Shown: positions 7,910 to 17,225 of the stretch, piece after piece
Layout: each line of letters starts with the position of its first letter
Numbering within the stretch: position 1 is the first letter of the stretch
Source: CAYYFX01 sp964471155
Lineage (GTDB): Bacteria > ARS69
Direction: 5' to 3'
NCBI GenBank assembly: GCA_964471155.1
Contig: CAYYFX010000002.1
Location: forward strand, 35,520 to 99,519
DNA: 64,000 nt
The notes under the pieces: model-generated
Database searches by the model: none
The model's input: only the letters and a program-made list of their open reading frames with translations
What the model was told of the DNA's origin: nothing
Position numbers and translations under genes: made by a program

Positions 7910-10135
7910 ATGCGGAGGAATCGCCTCCCCCTTGCGACCGCCGGCCTGCTGGCGGCTGCCGCCGTGTCCGTTCCGGTCCCCGCGCCCGCCGGGTCGTTCG
8001 TCCACGCCTGGGGCCATCCCCGGCCGCAGGGCAACACGATCTTCGCCATGGCCTTCGCCACGGCGTCCGACGGCTGGGCCGTGGGCGGGTCCGGATTCGT
8101 GCTCCGGACGACGGACGGCGGCGCGAGCTGGACCCTGCAGCACGGGATCGACGAGGTGGCGCCGGACCTCTGGGATCTCCTCGTCACGCCGGGCGGCGCG
8201 CTGCTCGCGTGCGGCGCCGGCGTCGGCCTGTACCGCAGCACGGACGACGGCGCGACCTGGACGGCCGTGGCGAACCCCGCGCCCGCGGGGCTGCGCGACC
8301 TCGCCGTCCGCCCGGACGGCGCGCTGTCCGCCGCAGGCGAGAGCGGCGCGCTCGTCCTGTCCACCGATGACGGGCTCACGTGGACGTCGGCCGGACCGGG
8401 CACGGGGGTCATCCGGCACCACGCGTGGCGGACCGTGGACGAGGCCTACGCCGTGGGCGAGCAGGTGGCGCATCGCACGACCGACGGCGGCGCGACCTGG
8501 TCCCCGTTCCTCCCGATCGAGTTCCTGGGCTACAACGAGGTCCTCTTCACGGATCCATCCACGGGGTACGTGGTGGAGGACTTCGGAACCTGGTCCACCA
8601 CGGACGGCGGGGCCACCTGGACGGAGCACTTCTCGCCGGTGCCCCCGCTGTACCGGTTCCGCACGCTCGCGCTGACCGCGACGCACTGGCTCATCGTGTG
8701 CCACGGCGAGGGCGGCGAGCTGTGGGAGACGACCGATGCCGGCGCGACCTGGACGAGCCACCTCTTCACGGACTCCGTGGGCTTCCCCTGCCTGGTGCAG
8801 GCGCCCGGGGGACGGGTGCACTTCGGCTCGGACGTGGGCGAGCTCTTCCGGACGGACGACTTCGGGCAGACGATCGTCGACGCGTTGGAGTCCTTCGGAG
8901 GCGACGCCCCGTTCGCCTCCGTGACCACGATCCTCCCGCGGCCCGACGGCGTCCTCTTCGCGGCGAACCGGCCCACGTCCGGGGAGGACGGCATGTGGAT
9001 CCGCAGCGACGACGGCGGGCGGACGTGGACGGAGCCGGCCGGGTCGCCCGGCTTCCAGCAGGTGGGCGCGGGAGTGTTCCGCGATGCGGCGCACGGGATC
9101 GTCGCGCGCCGCGACTCCGTGCGCGTGACCACGGACGGCGGCGACACGTGGGCGCCGTCGGGCCTGGGCCTGCCGGACCACTCGATCACGAGCGTGGCCT
9201 GGCCGGTCCCGGGACGGGTGTTCGCGGCGACGCTCACGCCGGCCTCGACCGGCGGGCTGTTCACGAGCACCGACGGCGGCTTCGGCTGGGCACCGGTGGG
9301 CGGCGGGATCCCCGCGGAAGCGGTCGCGTTCTCCGACGTCTCCTTCCCCGCGGCGTCCGTGGGCTATGCGGTCGGGTACACGCCGGCGCAGGCGTCGCGG
9401 GTCTACCGCACCACCGACGGCGGCAGCACCTGGACCGCGTGCGCCGCGGCCGGCCTCGCCGGACCGCTGGTCTCGGCGGTCTGGTTCGGACCGGAGACGG
9501 GCGTGGCAAGCCGCGCGGGATCGGAGCCGGAGACCTACCGCACGACCGACGGCGGCGCATCCTTCGCACCCGTGTTCCCCGATCGCGCCGCGCGACTCGT
9601 GCGGCGGAACGCGAGCGAGGCGGTGGCCATCCTCGCCTTCAGCAACTCCTTCCTGCACACGACGGACGCGGGCGCGACGTGGACCGTGCAGGTCACGCCG
9701 CTCAGCGGGTCGTTCCCGCGGCTCACGGACGTGTGCAGCGCCGCCGCGCCGACGGACGCGGGCTGGGTGCTGGGCGGCGGGAGGAACCGCCTGCTCACCG
9801 CGATCCCCGTCCCGGCCACGGCCGCGCCGCCGCCGCCGATCGCCGCGGCGGGGGACGGCCTCGGCTTCGCGGTCGGACCGAACCCGTCGCGCCGGGGAGC
9901 GGCGGTCCGGCTCTCGTTCCGGCTGCCGCACGACGCCGCGTGCCGGCTCACGGTCCATGACGTGTCGGGGCGTCGCGTCCGCGAGCTCGCCGCCGCGCGG
10001 CTGCCGCGCGGGGAGCACGCCGTCGCCTGGGACGGACGCGACGACGCGGGCCGCCCGGCGACGTCCGGCGTGTACTTCGCACGCCTGACGGCTTCCGGAC
10101 GGACCGCGGGGTGCCGCGTCGTGCGGATCGAGTGA
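7910..10135 (+). CDS. Secreted BNR/Ycf48-like propeller protein with FlgD C-terminal module
   Basis: 741 residues. Signal peptide MRRNRLPLATAGLLAAAAV..PAPAG. The body carries a dozen or so Asp-box-like units of the form TTDGGATW (for example LRTTDGGASW, YRSTDDGATW), which build beta-propellers of the sortilin/Ycf48/BNR type. The end is the FlgD module: GPNPSRRG, TVHDVSGRRVRELAAARL, WDGRDDAGRPATSGVYFARL. The start is supported by AGGAGAG 5 nt upstream. Divergent from the LVIVD protein (149 nt between starts). Its stop TGA directly abuts the stop of the convergent barrel gene. Probably a surface-exposed binding protein. Confidence 0.87.
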   Translation: MRRNRLPLATAGLLAAAAVSVPVPAPAGSFVHAWGHPRPQGNTIFAMAFATASDGWAVGGSGFVLRTTDGGASWTLQHGIDEVAPDLWDLLVTPGGALLACGAGVGLYRSTDDGATWTAVANPAPAGLRDLAVRPDGALSAAGESGALVLSTDDGLTWTSAGPGTGVIRHHAWRTVDEAYAVGEQVAHRTTDGGATWSPFLPIEFLGYNEVLFTDPSTGYVVEDFGTWSTTDGGATWTEHFSPVPPLYRFRTLALTATHWLIVCHGEGGELWETTDAGATWTSHLFTDSVGFPCLVQAPGGRVHFGSDVGELFRTDDFGQTIVDALESFGGDAPFASVTTILPRPDGVLFAANRPTSGEDGMWIRSDDGGRTWTEPAGSPGFQQVGAGVFRDAAHGIVARRDSVRVTTDGGDTWAPSGLGLPDHSITSVAWPVPGRVFAATLTPASTGGLFTSTDGGFGWAPVGGGIPAEAVAFSDVSFPAASVGYAVGYTPAQASRVYRTTDGGSTWTACAAAGLAGPLVSAVWFGPETGVASRAGSEPETYRTTDGGASFAPVFPDRAARLVRRNASEAVAILAFSNSFLHTTDAGATWTVQVTPLSGSFPRLTDVCSAAAPTDAGWVLGGGRNRLLTAIPVPATAAPPPPIAAAGDGLGFAVGPNPSRRGAAVRLSFRLPHDAACRLTVHDVSGRRVRELAAARLPRGEHAVAWDGRDDAGRPATSGVYFARLTASGRTAGCRVVRIE

Positions 10136-10702
10136 CTACGGCAGGCCGATGGCCAGGCCCGCGTTCACGGTGATCTGGTCCGCATCCACCTCGCCGACCG
10201 ACTCCGGGATCTCCTCGAAGTCGTAGTCGAGGTACAGCCAGCGGATGTCGGACGTGATGCTGACGTCGCCCGCGATCGGGATCTCGAGGCCGGCCCCGAA
10301 GTGGTACCCGAGCACCGAGTCGGTCTCGTCGTCCACCGGGAAGCCGCCCGGGTAGTCGAGGGTGGCGTTGTACCAGCCCACGCCCGCGAGCGCGTACAGC
10401 GGCGGCAGCGGATAGAGGAGCAGCGAGGCGCGCACCGGCCACGAGCGGAGCTCCGCGTCGAACGGCAGCTCCTCCTCGTGGTAGTCGATGGCACCCTCGA
10501 TCCCGACGAACGCGGAGCGGACGCGGACGAACGCGCCGCCCATGTGCAGGCTCTCGTCGGAGCCCTGGATGTTCACGTAGGTGTACCTCGGCCCGATGCC
10601 GACGCCCCAGGTCTCCCTCCGCTCGTCCCAGACATCCGCGGTCGAGGCACGGGGGAACGCGGCGACGAACACGACGCCCGCTGCGATGAGGTTCCGAATC
10701 AT
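10136..10702 (-). CDS. Outer-membrane beta-barrel protein
   Basis: 188 residues. MIRNLIAAGVVFVAAFPRAS.A is a signal peptide; the mature protein alternates hydrophobic and polar residues in strands typical of an 8-stranded barrel (VGIGPRYTYVNIQG, LYALAGVGWYNATLDYPGG, SITSDIRWLYLDYDF) and ends in INAGLAIGLP-like barrel terminus. The ATG at 10702 has AGGAAAGGTGG upstream. A near-perfect sigma-54 promoter lies 64 nt upstream of the ATG and is divergent from another one serving the small gene at 10879. Confidence 0.82.
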   Translation of the reverse strand: MIRNLIAAGVVFVAAFPRASTADVWDERRETWGVGIGPRYTYVNIQGSDESLHMGGAFVRVRSAFVGIEGAIDYHEEELPFDAELRSWPVRASLLLYPLPPLYALAGVGWYNATLDYPGGFPVDDETDSVLGYHFGAGLEIPIAGDVSITSDIRWLYLDYDFEEIPESVGEVDADQITVNAGLAIGLP

Positions 10703-10765
10703 GGAGTCCACCTTTCCTGCGGTTGCGTCGGGGGACGGCATCTCGCGGCGACGCCGGGAGCTCAA

Positions 10766-10781
10766 CGCAAGGCGCGTGCCA
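10766..10781 (-). promoter_or_regulatory. Sigma-54 (-24/-12) promoter for the barrel gene
   Basis: Minus-strand sequence TGGCACGCGCCTTGCG: TGGCACG, four bases, TTGC, matching the sigma-54 consensus at every core position. Correct orientation, 64 nt upstream of the ATG at 10702. Its -24 end lies ten bases from the -24 end of an opposing site. Confidence 0.7.
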
Positions 10782-10791
10782 CGCAGCATTG

Positions 10792-10807
10792 TGGAACGTG
10801 AATTGCA
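10792..10807 (+). promoter_or_regulatory. Sigma-54 promoter for the small membrane protein
   Basis: TGGAACGTGAATTGCA: one mismatch (A for C) to TGGCACG-N4-TTGCA. TSS expected near 10818, giving a ~60-nt leader to the ATG at 10879. Back-to-back with the minus-strand site. Confidence 0.62.
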
Positions 10808-10878
10808 TGGGAGTCGGTTGCCGGGTGCCCGCGACGTTCGCGGGGCCGCCCGGACCACTCGAACTCCGGAGGATCGCC

Positions 10879-11031
10879 ATGCTGTGGACCCTCTTCGTCA
10901 TCTTCCTGGTGCTCTGGCTCCTGGGAATGGTGAGCTCGTACACGCTCGGCGGCTTCATCCACCTGCTCCTGCTCGCCGCCCTCGCGGCCGTCCTGATCCG
11001 CGTGATCCAGGGCCGGAACCCGATCCGGTGA
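10879..11031 (+). CDS. lmo0937-type small membrane protein
   Basis: 50 residues: MLWTLFVIFLVLWLLGMVSS then a second hydrophobic helix (FIHLLLLAALAAVLIRVIQG). This two-helix pattern with a YTLGG turn matches the lmo0937 family (DUF5670), small membrane proteins often induced by stress, of unknown mechanism. GGAGGATCGCC precedes the ATG. A longer in-frame ORF begins at 10723 but its extra residues are not membrane-like and the Shine-Dalgarno supports 10879. The likely promoter is the sigma-54 site at 10792; MgtC follows after 141 nt and may be co-transcribed. Confidence 0.85.
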   Translation: MLWTLFVIFLVLWLLGMVSSYTLGGFIHLLLLAALAAVLIRVIQGRNPIR

Positions 11032-11172
11032 CCGCGACGTCCGTGGTTCCTCCGGAAACGCGGCGGCGCTTTCTCCACGCACGCGCCGCCCCCGCAACGG
11101 GACGCGCCCCGGCGCGACGCGCGGTGACGAGCGACGGGCATCCGCTCGTGGACCGGGCCCGCTGAGCGCCGC

Positions 11173-11631
11173 ATGGACGTCCATCCGTCGTTCGAGGAGA
11201 TGGTGCTGCGGTTGGCCCTGGCCACGGTCTTCGGCGGGGTGCTCGGGCTCGAGCGCGAGTGGCGCAAGCGGCCGGCGGGGTTGCGCACGCACATGATGGT
11301 GTCGCTGGGATCGGCCGCGTTCACGCTCATCGGACTGGACCTGTTCGCGGTGGTCGGGCCGGCCGGGTCGAGCGCGGCACGCGTCGATCCCCTCCGCCTC
11401 GTGGAAGCCGTGGCCACCGGCATCGGGTTCCTCGGCGCCGGCAGCATCATCCGGCACAACGGCACGGTGGAGGGCCTCACGACCGCGGGCAGCCTGTGGC
11501 TCGCGGGCGCGATGGGGCTGTGCACGGGCGGGGGGCTGTACGGGCTCGCCGGCGTGACCGTCGTCCTCGCGTGGATCATTCTGGCCGCGCTCGGCCTTCT
11601 GGAGGCCCGCTTCGAGGAGCGACGCGGATAG
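11173..11631 (+). CDS. MgtC/SapB family membrane protein
   Basis: 152 residues, i.e. the membrane domain only, without the soluble C-terminal ACT-like domain of Salmonella MgtC. The family signature GGVLGLEREWRKRPAGLRTHM is present after the first helix, followed by helices with IGFLGAGSII and LWLAGAMGLCTGGGLYGLA. MgtC proteins modulate membrane energetics and Mg2+ stress responses; short forms are common and poorly understood. No clear Shine-Dalgarno, so translation may depend on the upstream gene. Confidence 0.88.
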   Translation: MDVHPSFEEMVLRLALATVFGGVLGLEREWRKRPAGLRTHMMVSLGSAAFTLIGLDLFAVVGPAGSSAARVDPLRLVEAVATGIGFLGAGSIIRHNGTVEGLTTAGSLWLAGAMGLCTGGGLYGLAGVTVVLAWIILAALGLLEARFEERRG

Positions 11632-11646
11632 CCGGGCGATTCCCGC

Positions 11647-11676
11647 GTGACCCGCGGCCCGGCGGGACGGTACAGT
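11647..11676 (+). promoter_or_regulatory. Sigma-70-like promoter for the gene at 11751
   Basis: GTGACC (11647-11652), 18-nt spacer, TACAGT (11671-11676), about 75 nt before the ATG at 11751. By eye only. Confidence 0.35.
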
Positions 11677-11750
11677 GGCCGGGTCGCGGGTCGGCCCCCC
11701 GTCCTCCGCCCGGCCCCGTCCTTCGTGTCCGCTGCGAGGGAGGGATCTTC

Positions 11751-12665
11751 ATGCGCAGGCTTCCGCGCTCCGCAACGTTCCTGCTGTCGCTCGCGTGCGT
11801 CCCCGCGTCGCACGCGGATCTCGTGGTGGTCTCCGAGACTCGGCGCGCCGCCACCACCGCGTTCGCCTTCTCGGCCACCGACACCGACAACGAGGACCGG
11901 TTCGCGGTGGCGCCACCCGCGGCGCCGTTCGACGTGTCCCTGTTCGCCGACGCGGCGCTTCCCGAGGGCGGCGCCACGGCCACCGCCACGCAGACCTCGT
12001 CCCTCGACGCGTCGTCGGTGCGCGCCGCGGGCAGCGTGACGGGCGACTCGCAGGTGCTGGTCGCCGGCGCCACGGCGTACGGCATCGCGCAATCCAACGT
12101 GGCGGTCCGGTTCACGCTGGCCGAACCCGCGGAGTTCGCCGTCACCGGCTTCCTGGATGCCGAGGGCGACGCGGTGCTGAACGTGGCCCTCTCCCGTCCG
12201 TTCGAGACGCTGGTGTGGGTGACCGCGCAGGACGGCGACACCGCCCTGGACGAATCGGGCGTCCTGGAGGCCGGCGAGTACGACCTGAACGTGAGCTGCA
12301 CGGCGAACGGCACGTCCTTCGCGGTGGACGAGATCGGGCATGCCGCGGCGGAGTACGAGGTGCACCTCGTGCTCGGCGGCGCCACGGACGCGCCCGTCCT
12401 CGCGTCCGACGCGCCGGTGCGCGCCGCCCCGAACCCGTTCCGCACGAGCACGCGGCTGACCGTGCCGGCCGGCACGAGCGGCCTGCGCATCCTCGATGCG
12501 CGCGGGCGGATCGTCCGCGCGCTGGACGTCGCCTCGACGACCCCGGTGTTCGACGGCCGCGACGCCGCGGGGCGCCCGCTCCCCGGGGGCGTGTACTGGG
12601 CGGCGCCCGTGGGCGCGGACGGCCTGCAGGCGCGCGAAGCGGTCCGGCTCGTGCGGCTCCGGTAG
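11751..12665 (+). CDS. Secreted protein with FlgD-like C-terminal module
   Basis: 304 residues. Signal peptide MRRLPRSATFLLSLACVPASHA, AGGGAGGG upstream. The body (residues ~22-215) is Ala/Thr-rich and beta-like with no family I recognise. The last ~80 residues are a shortened FlgD module: AAPNPFRTSTRLTVPAG, LRILDARGRIVRALD, FDGRDAAGRPLPGGVYWA. Probably exported and displayed on the cell surface. Confidence 0.75.
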   Translation: MRRLPRSATFLLSLACVPASHADLVVVSETRRAATTAFAFSATDTDNEDRFAVAPPAAPFDVSLFADAALPEGGATATATQTSSLDASSVRAAGSVTGDSQVLVAGATAYGIAQSNVAVRFTLAEPAEFAVTGFLDAEGDAVLNVALSRPFETLVWVTAQDGDTALDESGVLEAGEYDLNVSCTANGTSFAVDEIGHAAAEYEVHLVLGGATDAPVLASDAPVRAAPNPFRTSTRLTVPAGTSGLRILDARGRIVRALDVASTTPVFDGRDAAGRPLPGGVYWAAPVGADGLQAREAVRLVRLR

Positions 12666-12796
12666 CCCGGCGCGGGCGCGGGGAACTTCGCGGGCGGCGG
12701 GGAGTAGAGGGAACGGACCCTCGGGCGCCCCGGTCTGCGGACCGGCCAGTCCACATCCTCTGGACCCGCGGAACGGACGGTGAGACCCTTTCCGGC

Positions 12797-14107
12797 ATGC
12801 CGACCCTTCGCCCGAGCCGCCGTAGCGGCCACGCCATGCCCCGCCCCGCAGTCCTCCTCCTCCTTCCGCTTGTCCTGGCTGGCGCCGGGTTCGCCGGTTG
12901 CGGCCGGGGTTCCTCCGCCGAGGGCGGTGCCGGAGGCCGGACGCCGGCCGTCGAGGCCGTCCAGGCGCGCGAGGGCGCGCTGCCCCTCACGCAGCGCCTC
13001 AGCGGGGTGGTCCGGGCGCGCAACCAGGTCGGGATCTACCCGCAGATCACGGCCGTCGTCACCGATGTCCTGGTCCAGGACGGCGAGATCGTGCGCGCCG
13101 GACAAGCGCTGGTCCGGCTGCGGGACACGGAGTTCCGCGAGCGACTGAAGCAGGCGCAGGCCAACCACCGCATCGCCGCGGCGCAGTTGCGGAAGGCGGA
13201 GGCGCAGGCGAAGGAGGCGCGCGCGGATCTCGCGCGGATGCGGTCGCTGGCGGAGAACGACCTCGCGTCCGGGGCGGAGCTGGAGACGGTGGAGGCGCGG
13301 ACCGAGGCCGCCGAGGCGGAGGTGGCGCTGGCGGAAGCGCGCGTGGAGCAGGCGCTGGCCGAGACGCAGGAGCAGGAGGAGAACCTCGCGCAGACCGTGG
13401 TGCGCGCGCCGGTGGCCGGCCATGTCGGCGGCCGCGACGCGGAGGTCGGCATGCTGGCCGGTCCGGGAGCGCGCCTGTTCACGGTGGGCAAGCTCGACAG
13501 CGTCCGCGTGCAGGTCGTGCTGACCGACCGGATGCTCGCGTACATCGAGGAGGGACAGCGCGCCGAGGTCTCCGCGTCCGGCCTCACGACGTCGGCCACG
13601 CTGTCGCGGATCTCGCCCTTCCTGCATCCGGTCACGCACACCACCGAGGCCGAGATCGACCTGGCGAACCCGGAGACGGCGCTCAAGCCGGGGATGTTCG
13701 TGACCGTGGACGTGTTCCACGGCGAGAGCGAACGGGCCACGCTCGTGCCGCTCGCCGCCGTGTACGAGTCCCCCGTCACCGGGCTGACCGGCGTGTGGGT
13801 GACGGACGCCTCCATCGAGCAGGAGCCCGTGGAGGTGGTGGACACGGCGGTCCCCGCGGCGTTCACCGAACCGCTCGCGTTCGCGTTCGTGCCCACCGAG
13901 GTCGTGGCGCAGGGCCACATGGAGGCGGCCGTGCGCGGCATCGCCCCCGGCGCGTGGGTGGTCACCCTGGGTCAGGACCTGCTCGAGGGCGAGAAGGCGC
14001 AGGCGCGCGTCCGCCCCGTGAAGTGGACCCGGGTGGAGCGGCTGCAGCAGCTCCAGCGCGAGGACATGATGGACGAGGTCCTCGCGCGGAAGGCGCCGCT
14101 GCCGTGA
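12797..14107 (+). CDS. RND efflux periplasmic adaptor (membrane fusion lipoprotein)
   Basis: 436 residues from the first ATG; a second ATG at 12836 (423 aa) would give the compact lipoprotein signal MPRPAVLLLLPLVLAGAG..AGC and is a good alternative, as neither has a strong Shine-Dalgarno. The HlyD-type architecture is clear: lipoyl half (QVGIYPQITAVVTDVLVQDG), a long alpha-hairpin rich in Ala, Glu and Arg (~residues 120-205), the second lipoyl half (APVAGHVGGRDAEVGML) and a beta-barrel domain. It docks an inner-membrane RND pump to TolC. The stop overlaps the GTG of the permease by 3 nt, so translation is coupled. No TolC gene follows. Confidence 0.9.
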   Translation: MPTLRPSRRSGHAMPRPAVLLLLPLVLAGAGFAGCGRGSSAEGGAGGRTPAVEAVQAREGALPLTQRLSGVVRARNQVGIYPQITAVVTDVLVQDGEIVRAGQALVRLRDTEFRERLKQAQANHRIAAAQLRKAEAQAKEARADLARMRSLAENDLASGAELETVEARTEAAEAEVALAEARVEQALAETQEQEENLAQTVVRAPVAGHVGGRDAEVGMLAGPGARLFTVGKLDSVRVQVVLTDRMLAYIEEGQRAEVSASGLTTSATLSRISPFLHPVTHTTEAEIDLANPETALKPGMFVTVDVFHGESERATLVPLAAVYESPVTGLTGVWVTDASIEQEPVEVVDTAVPAAFTEPLAFAFVPTEVVAQGHMEAAVRGIAPGAWVVTLGQDLLEGEKAQARVRPVKWTRVERLQQLQREDMMDEVLARKAPLP

Positions 14108-17100
14108 GGATCACCGAGGTCGCGGTCCACCGCCCCATCGCCACCTCGATGGTGTTCCTCATCATCATCGTGGTTGGCATCATGGGGCTCCGCTTCCTCC
14201 CCGTGGACCTCCTCCCCGCCATCGAGTACCCGCAGCTCACGATCCGCACCGAGTACCCGAACGTGGGCCCGGAGGAGATCGAGCGGATCATCACGGACCG
14301 CGTGGAGAACGCGCTGTCCGGCGTGCCGAACGTGGAGGAGATGCGCTCCCAGTCCGAGGAGGGGCGGAGCTCGGTGACCCTGGAGTTCTCCCAGGGCACG
14401 AACATCGACGAGGCCGCGAACGACGTGCGCGCCGCGATCGACCGGATCCGCGACAGCTTCCCGCCCGAGGTGGAGTCGCCGCGCCTGTGGAAGTTCGACC
14501 CGGACAACTTCCCGGTGGTGATCCTGGGGGCGCGCTCCGACAAGGGCATGGAGGAGCTGACCCTGCTCCTCGAGCGGGAGATCGCGCAGCACTTCGAGCA
14601 GATCCCGGGCGCCGGATCCGTGGACGTCTGGGGCGGCGTGTACCGGGAGGTGCAGGTGCGGCTGAAGCGGGACCGCCTCGCCTCCAGCGGCCTGGCCGCC
14701 TCCGACGTGCGCGAGGCCCTGGAGCGCGAGAACACCACGCTCCCGGGCGGCGACATGCGCGAGGGCACGCGCGACCTCTACGTCCGCACGCGCGGGGAGT
14801 ACGTGTCCCTGGCCGAGATCGCGGAGACCATCATCACCACGGTGGACGGGCGGCCCATCCGCGTCCGCGACGTGGCCGAGGTGGTGGACGGCTACGAGGA
14901 CGTGGACCGCCTGGTGCAGATCGACGGCCGCCCCATGGTGCGCCTCGGGATCCGGAAGCAGTCGGGCGCGAACACCGTGGCCGTGGCCGAGGAGGCGCGC
15001 GCGGTGATGGAGCGCATCAACCGCGACCGCGACGACCTCGAGCTGATGATGGTCATCGACCAGAGCGACTTCATCAGGAACTCCATCCGCAACGTGCAGT
15101 CGTCCGCGATCTGGGGCGGCATCCTCGCCGTCCTCGTGCTGTACGTCTTCCTGCGGAACGGATCCACCACGTTCATCATCGCGCTGGCCATCCCGATCTC
15201 GCTCATCGCCACGTTCGGGCTGCTGTTCTTCAACGGCCTGACCCTGAACCAGATGAGCTTCGGCGGCCTCGCGCTCGGGGTGGGCATGATCGTGGACAAC
15301 GCCATCGTGGTGCTGGACAACATCGTCCGGCTGCGCGAGGGCAAACGCCCGCTCCAGGAGAGCGCCCTGACCGGGACGAAGCAGGTGGGCGGCGCCATCG
15401 TGGCGTCCACCCTGACCACGTGCGTGATCTTCCTCCCCGTCGTCTTCATGCGCACGGTCTCCGGCATGCTGTTCCGGGAGCTGGCGCTCGTGATCGTGTT
15501 CGCGCTCCTCTGCTCCCTGCTCGCGGCGCTGACGCTCGTGCCGATGCTGGCCAGCCGGTACCTCACGGTGGGCCGGGAGGGGCACTCGCGCGCCCGGCCG
15601 CTGCTGGACCGCCTGGGCGCGTGGTTCACGCGCGTGGAGGATCGGTACGAGGCCCTCCTGCAGCGCCTCCTGCACCACCGCGCGATGGTGCTCGCGGGGG
15701 CCGGAGTGATGCTGCTGGCGGCGTTCCTGATGTGGCCGCTCCTGCCGGTGGAGCTGGCGCCGCAGACGGACGCGGACGAGATCGACGTGGACCTCGAGAT
15801 GGCGCAGGGCACGAGCATCGCGGTGGTGAACGAGTACCTGCACGAGCTGGAGGCGCTCGTGCGGGAGGCCGCCCCGATGGACGAGGTGAAGCACCTCACC
15901 ATCGAGATCCGCGGCGGCGACGCGGAGGTGGAGCTGGCCCTGCACGACGCGGACGAGCGCTCCATGGACAGCTACGACATCGCGGACCGGATCCGCAGCC
16001 ACGTGGCCGGGCGGATCCCCGGCGCGGAGCTGCGGGTGCAGGCGCAGTCCGGGCTGTGGATGCTGCGGCGGCTGTTCGGGACCGGCGAGGGCGCCATGCA
16101 GCTGGAACTGCGCGGCTACGACCTGGCCAAGGCCGACGCGGTGGCGCTGGACCTGAAGCGGATCATGGAGAGCGTGCCGGGCATCGAGGACGTGCGGGTG
16201 AGCCGGCGCGAGGGCCGGCCGGAACAGAACCTGATCGTGGACCGCGAGAAGATCGCGAACGTGGGTCTCTCCGTGCAGGACATCGCGGAGGTGATCCAGA
16301 CGAACGTGGGCGGCAGCCGCGCCGGCGTGTTCCGCGAGGGCGGCGACGAGTTCCCCATCGTGGTCCGTTTGCAGCCGGACGACCGGCTCACCACGCTGGA
16401 CCTCGGCAGCGTATCGGTGCGCACCGACCGGGGCACGATCCTGCCGGTGTCGGCGGTGGTGCACACGGAGCGGCGGCGCAGCCCGACGTCCATCGACCGG
16501 GTGGACGGCCAGCGCGTGACCTACCTCACGGCGAACCTGCAGAGCGGCGTGGCGCTGGGCGACGTGATGGAGGAGCTGCGCGCGCGGCTGGCCGGGTTCA
16601 CCCTGCCGCCGGACATCACGCTCCTGTTCGGCGGGGAGTACGAGGAGCAGCAGAAGGCGCAGCGGGACTTCGTGCTGTCCATCGTGATGGCCGTGGTGCT
16701 GATCTACATGGTCATGGCCGCGCAGTTCGAGCGGTTCGTGGACCCCCTCATCGTCATGGTCACCGTGCCGCTGGCGATCGTGGGCGTGGTGCCCACGCTG
16801 CTGCTCACCGGGACGACGCTGAACGTGCAGAGCCTCATGGGGATCGTGATGCTGGTGGGCATCGTGGTGAACAACGCCATCGTGCTGGTGGACTACATCA
16901 ACCTCATGCGGCGCGAGCGGGGCCTGGACGTGGCCGCGGCCGTGGTCCGGTCGGGCCGCATGCGCCTGCGCCCCATCCTGATGACCACGTGCACCACGGT
17001 GCTCGGCATGCTGCCCCTGGCCGTGGGCGGCGGCGCCGGCGGCGAGATCCAGGCGTCGCTGGCCCGCGCCGTGATCGGCGGGCTGAGCGTGTCCACGCTG

Positions 17101-17196
17101 ATCACGCTGGTCGTGATCCCGTCCGTGTACACCGGCGTGCACGACCTGGGCGAGGCCATCCGCGCCCGGCGCGCGCGCCCCGCCCCGGCCGCCTAG
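14104..17196 (+). CDS. RND efflux permease (AcrB/HAE type, VDN variant)
   Basis: 1030 residues, full length for the family, with GTG overlapping the adaptor TGA (GTGA). N-terminal ITEVAVHRPIATSMVFLIII is the first helix; the central helix block has GGLALGVGMIVDNAIVVLDN. In AcrB this helix-4 segment carries VDD (two proton-relay aspartates); here one is Asn, as in a large group of HAE-like pumps. C-terminal repeats of the fold include GIVVNNAIVLVDYINLMRRE and RLRPILMTTCTTVLGMLPL. Drives proton-coupled export; the substrate cannot be told. Needs a TolC from elsewhere, possibly the one at 21431. Confidence 0.94.
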   Translation: MRITEVAVHRPIATSMVFLIIIVVGIMGLRFLPVDLLPAIEYPQLTIRTEYPNVGPEEIERIITDRVENALSGVPNVEEMRSQSEEGRSSVTLEFSQGTNIDEAANDVRAAIDRIRDSFPPEVESPRLWKFDPDNFPVVILGARSDKGMEELTLLLEREIAQHFEQIPGAGSVDVWGGVYREVQVRLKRDRLASSGLAASDVREALERENTTLPGGDMREGTRDLYVRTRGEYVSLAEIAETIITTVDGRPIRVRDVAEVVDGYEDVDRLVQIDGRPMVRLGIRKQSGANTVAVAEEARAVMERINRDRDDLELMMVIDQSDFIRNSIRNVQSSAIWGGILAVLVLYVFLRNGSTTFIIALAIPISLIATFGLLFFNGLTLNQMSFGGLALGVGMIVDNAIVVLDNIVRLREGKRPLQESALTGTKQVGGAIVASTLTTCVIFLPVVFMRTVSGMLFRELALVIVFALLCSLLAALTLVPMLASRYLTVGREGHSRARPLLDRLGAWFTRVEDRYEALLQRLLHHRAMVLAGAGVMLLAAFLMWPLLPVELAPQTDADEIDVDLEMAQGTSIAVVNEYLHELEALVREAAPMDEVKHLTIEIRGGDAEVELALHDADERSMDSYDIADRIRSHVAGRIPGAELRVQAQSGLWMLRRLFGTGEGAMQLELRGYDLAKADAVALDLKRIMESVPGIEDVRVSRREGRPEQNLIVDREKIANVGLSVQDIAEVIQTNVGGSRAGVFREGGDEFPIVVRLQPDDRLTTLDLGSVSVRTDRGTILPVSAVVHTERRRSPTSIDRVDGQRVTYLTANLQSGVALGDVMEELRARLAGFTLPPDITLLFGGEYEEQQKAQRDFVLSIVMAVVLIYMVMAAQFERFVDPLIVMVTVPLAIVGVVPTLLLTGTTLNVQSLMGIVMLVGIVVNNAIVLVDYINLMRRERGLDVAAAVVRSGRMRLRPILMTTCTTVLGMLPLAVGGGAGGEIQASLARAVIGGLSVSTLITLVVIPSVYTGVHDLGEAIRARRARPAPAA

Positions 17197-17225
17197 CTCG
17201 CCGCGCGCCCGGTTTCCCCCGGCGC

